NCBI GenBank assembly: GCA_902775975.1
Contig: CACYOC010000001.1
Coordinates: 62,001-126,000 of the forward strand
Length of the DNA: 64,000 bases
From: an uncultured Bacteroidales bacterium
Lineage (GTDB): Bacteria; Bacteroidota; Bacteroidia; Bacteroidales; Bacteroidaceae
Direction: 5' to 3'
Part shown: positions 63,701 through 64,000 of the stretch, in pieces
How the letters are laid out: each line of letters opens with the position of its first letter
Numbering within the stretch: position 1 is the first letter of the stretch
Translations under genes and position numbers: made by a program
The notes under the pieces: generated by a model
Seen by the model: the letters and a program-made list of their open reading frames with translations, nothing else
The model's database searches: none
What the model was told of the DNA's origin: nothing

Positions 63701-64000
63701 TCGTGCGTCTGTACCCCTCATTCAAGGCGAGCTACTCCGACCTCTACGCAATGCCGAAGGAGTTCCAGAACCGCTGGGTCGTACCTGGTGACGAGCTGCG
63801 CACCGACGTTCCCGTCATTCTCACCAAGCGTCAGGTGACGGAGGACACCAATATGGCCACACTCTACAATGCCTACAACTACTCCACGGCACGTGTGGCA
63901 AAGGGCGACTTCATCCGCATGAAGGAGATTTCGCTCACCTACGACTTCCCGAAGCTGTGGCTCAAGCCGCTCCACCTCACCGACCTGTCGCTGAAGCTGC
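60793..64000 (+). CDS. SusC/RagA-family TonB-dependent outer-membrane receptor (3' end outside window)
   Basis: About 1069 codons are present and the frame is open at the window end. A signal peptide (MQRIKCLLLLLTFALLAAAQ) precedes a CarboxypepD_reg-like domain (about 26-100; SGTVVDENGEPMIGASLRLQ), the TonB-box-like EEVVVTGM (near 107) and the plug with AAGVSVQNVSGTFGTAPKIR, DGSATSIYGARAMSGVIVIT and TKKGKAG. The rest is beta-barrel with TYSYMGRYTINGTYRYEG and related strands. It imports an oligosaccharide or peptide together with a SusD-like lipoprotein, expected just downstream but not in this window. It lies 26 bases after the tagged secreted protein gene. Confidence 0.96.
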   Translation, partial: MQRIKCLLLLLTFALLAAAQPADQKGSISGTVVDENGEPMIGASLRLQKSKQGTITDAEGRFALPSSSRGDMVTISYLGYESVTVAASKLAQMKTVQMKPDKSQQIEEVVVTGMQKVDKRLFTGATTKLSAENTKIDGLADISRSLEGRAAGVSVQNVSGTFGTAPKIRVRGATSIYGNSKPLWVVDGVIIEDVTDVTADDLSSGDAETLISSAVAGLNADDIESFDILKDGSATSIYGARAMSGVIVITTKKGKAGKTRVGYTGEYTLRLRPRYSQYNIMNSQEQMDVYQEMRDKGWFNFSDTYRASNSGIFGKMYQLANVYNDATGTFALANNETAQNAYLRQAEYRNTDWFSELFTSSIQHNHSVSVSGGTENVSFYGSLSAMYDPGRYRQNKIQRYTANMNTSVKLSKQVTLNLISSGSYRKQREPGTLSQSIDPVAGEVKRDFDINPFSFALNSSRTMDANEYYTRNYTPFNIKNELDNNYIDLNAVNLKFQGELKWKPIREVELSALAALSYQTYTREHQIKDNSNQAQAYRSMGDAVVRQNNPWLYHNPDDPYALPITVLPVGGIYQKTDNKMLGTDFRFTASWNHVFDDTHIVNLFGGSEIGAVDRQANYFNGWGMQYDKGEMPFYVYEFFKKGVEDNVDYYSLTRTKSRSAAFFANGTYSYMGRYTINGTYRYEGTNRLGRSRSARWLPTWNISGAWNAHEEKFFESLRPTLSHLSLKASYSLTADPGPLWVSNATIVMKNFKPYRPFTNIKETGLKIEDIANEELTYEKKHELNLGLSVGFLANRINVEFDWFRRKNYDLIGPIYVTGVGGAISKMANVADMKSNGAELSITTKNIVKKDFSWETNFIFTHVTTKVTDLEARPNIIQMVVGNGFTQVGYPHRALFSYRFNGLDDHGLPRITDQDGNVVTSGSTINFQSQNLGHLVYEGPTEPTTFGSLGNVFKYKNFRLNVFITYSYGNVVRLYPSFKASYSDLYAMPKEFQNRWVVPGDELRTDVPVILTKRQVTEDTNMATLYNAYNYSTARVAKGDFIRMKEISLTYDFPKLWLKPLHLTDLSLKL

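Overview
The window is a 64 kb piece of a Bacteroidales chromosome, most likely Prevotella/Segatella or a close relative. The grounds are the many -7 boxes of the form TAnnTTTGC (often TACCTTTGCA) with a TTTG element about 20 bases upstream, which is the Bacteroidetes primary-sigma promoter; a SusC/RagA TonB-dependent receptor; small Bacteroidetes families (DUF4738, DUF4421, DUF2582, HU-like proteins); RNase Y beside zapA; and a C-terminal DLQGRR tag on secreted proteins typical of Prevotella. No rRNA, tRNA, CRISPR array, complete insertion sequence or prophage was seen.

Region 1 (1-5990) is AT-rich and accessory. It holds the 3' part of a methylase-specificity fusion of a type I-like restriction-modification system, a 45-codon remnant of one AlbA_2 gene, a complete AlbA_2/ATPase regulator, a set of 11-bp repeats, and a 286-bp non-coding element with imperfect terminal inverted repeats that looks like a MITE or a structured RNA. 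From about 6.0 kb the base composition and codon use change to those of the core chromosome.

Region 2 (6.0-31 kb) is mostly housekeeping. It contains two patatin-like lipases around trmD, a Xaa-Pro aminopeptidase, a secreted C1 peptidase, recJ-recQ, two tandem acyl-CoA synthetases, thrA with an apgM-like gene that probably supplies homoserine kinase, pyrD-pyrK, an HI0933-type flavoprotein, a nucleoside kinase, rny-zapA with a small coiled-coil gene, a conserved hypothetical and an HU-like protein.

Region 3 (31-48 kb) mixes envelope and sugar metabolism with regulation. It contains rmlA, a kinase-nucleotidyltransferase fusion, an ECF sigma factor, rpe, fmt, a two-gene dCache/HAMP sensor operon whose first member is a histidine-less, ATPase-less pseudokinase, a hexapeptide acetyltransferase, DUF2582, aspS, an ECF sigma/anti-sigma-like/Spy-like operon, pgi, a HAD phosphatase and a lipoprotein.

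Region 4 (48-64 kb) contains an orphan histidine kinase with a degenerate G2 box, trmO, an AI-2E-type transporter with two deoxynucleoside kinases, a DUF4421 protein, two convergent LuxR-type regulators (one with a receiver-like domain lacking the Asp, one with a hemerythrin domain), a BKACE + DUF1537-kinase catabolic pair, and an operon of two tagged secreted proteins followed by a SusC-like receptor that runs off the window end.

Nothing here is plainly a new defence or mobile system. The best candidates for new biology are the pseudokinase/kinase sensor pair (36.9-40.3 kb), the convergent LuxR pair with a hemerythrin input (53.3-54.9 kb), the BKACE/acid-sugar-kinase pair, the kinase-nucleotidyltransferase fusion and the TIR-bounded non-coding element at the island edge.
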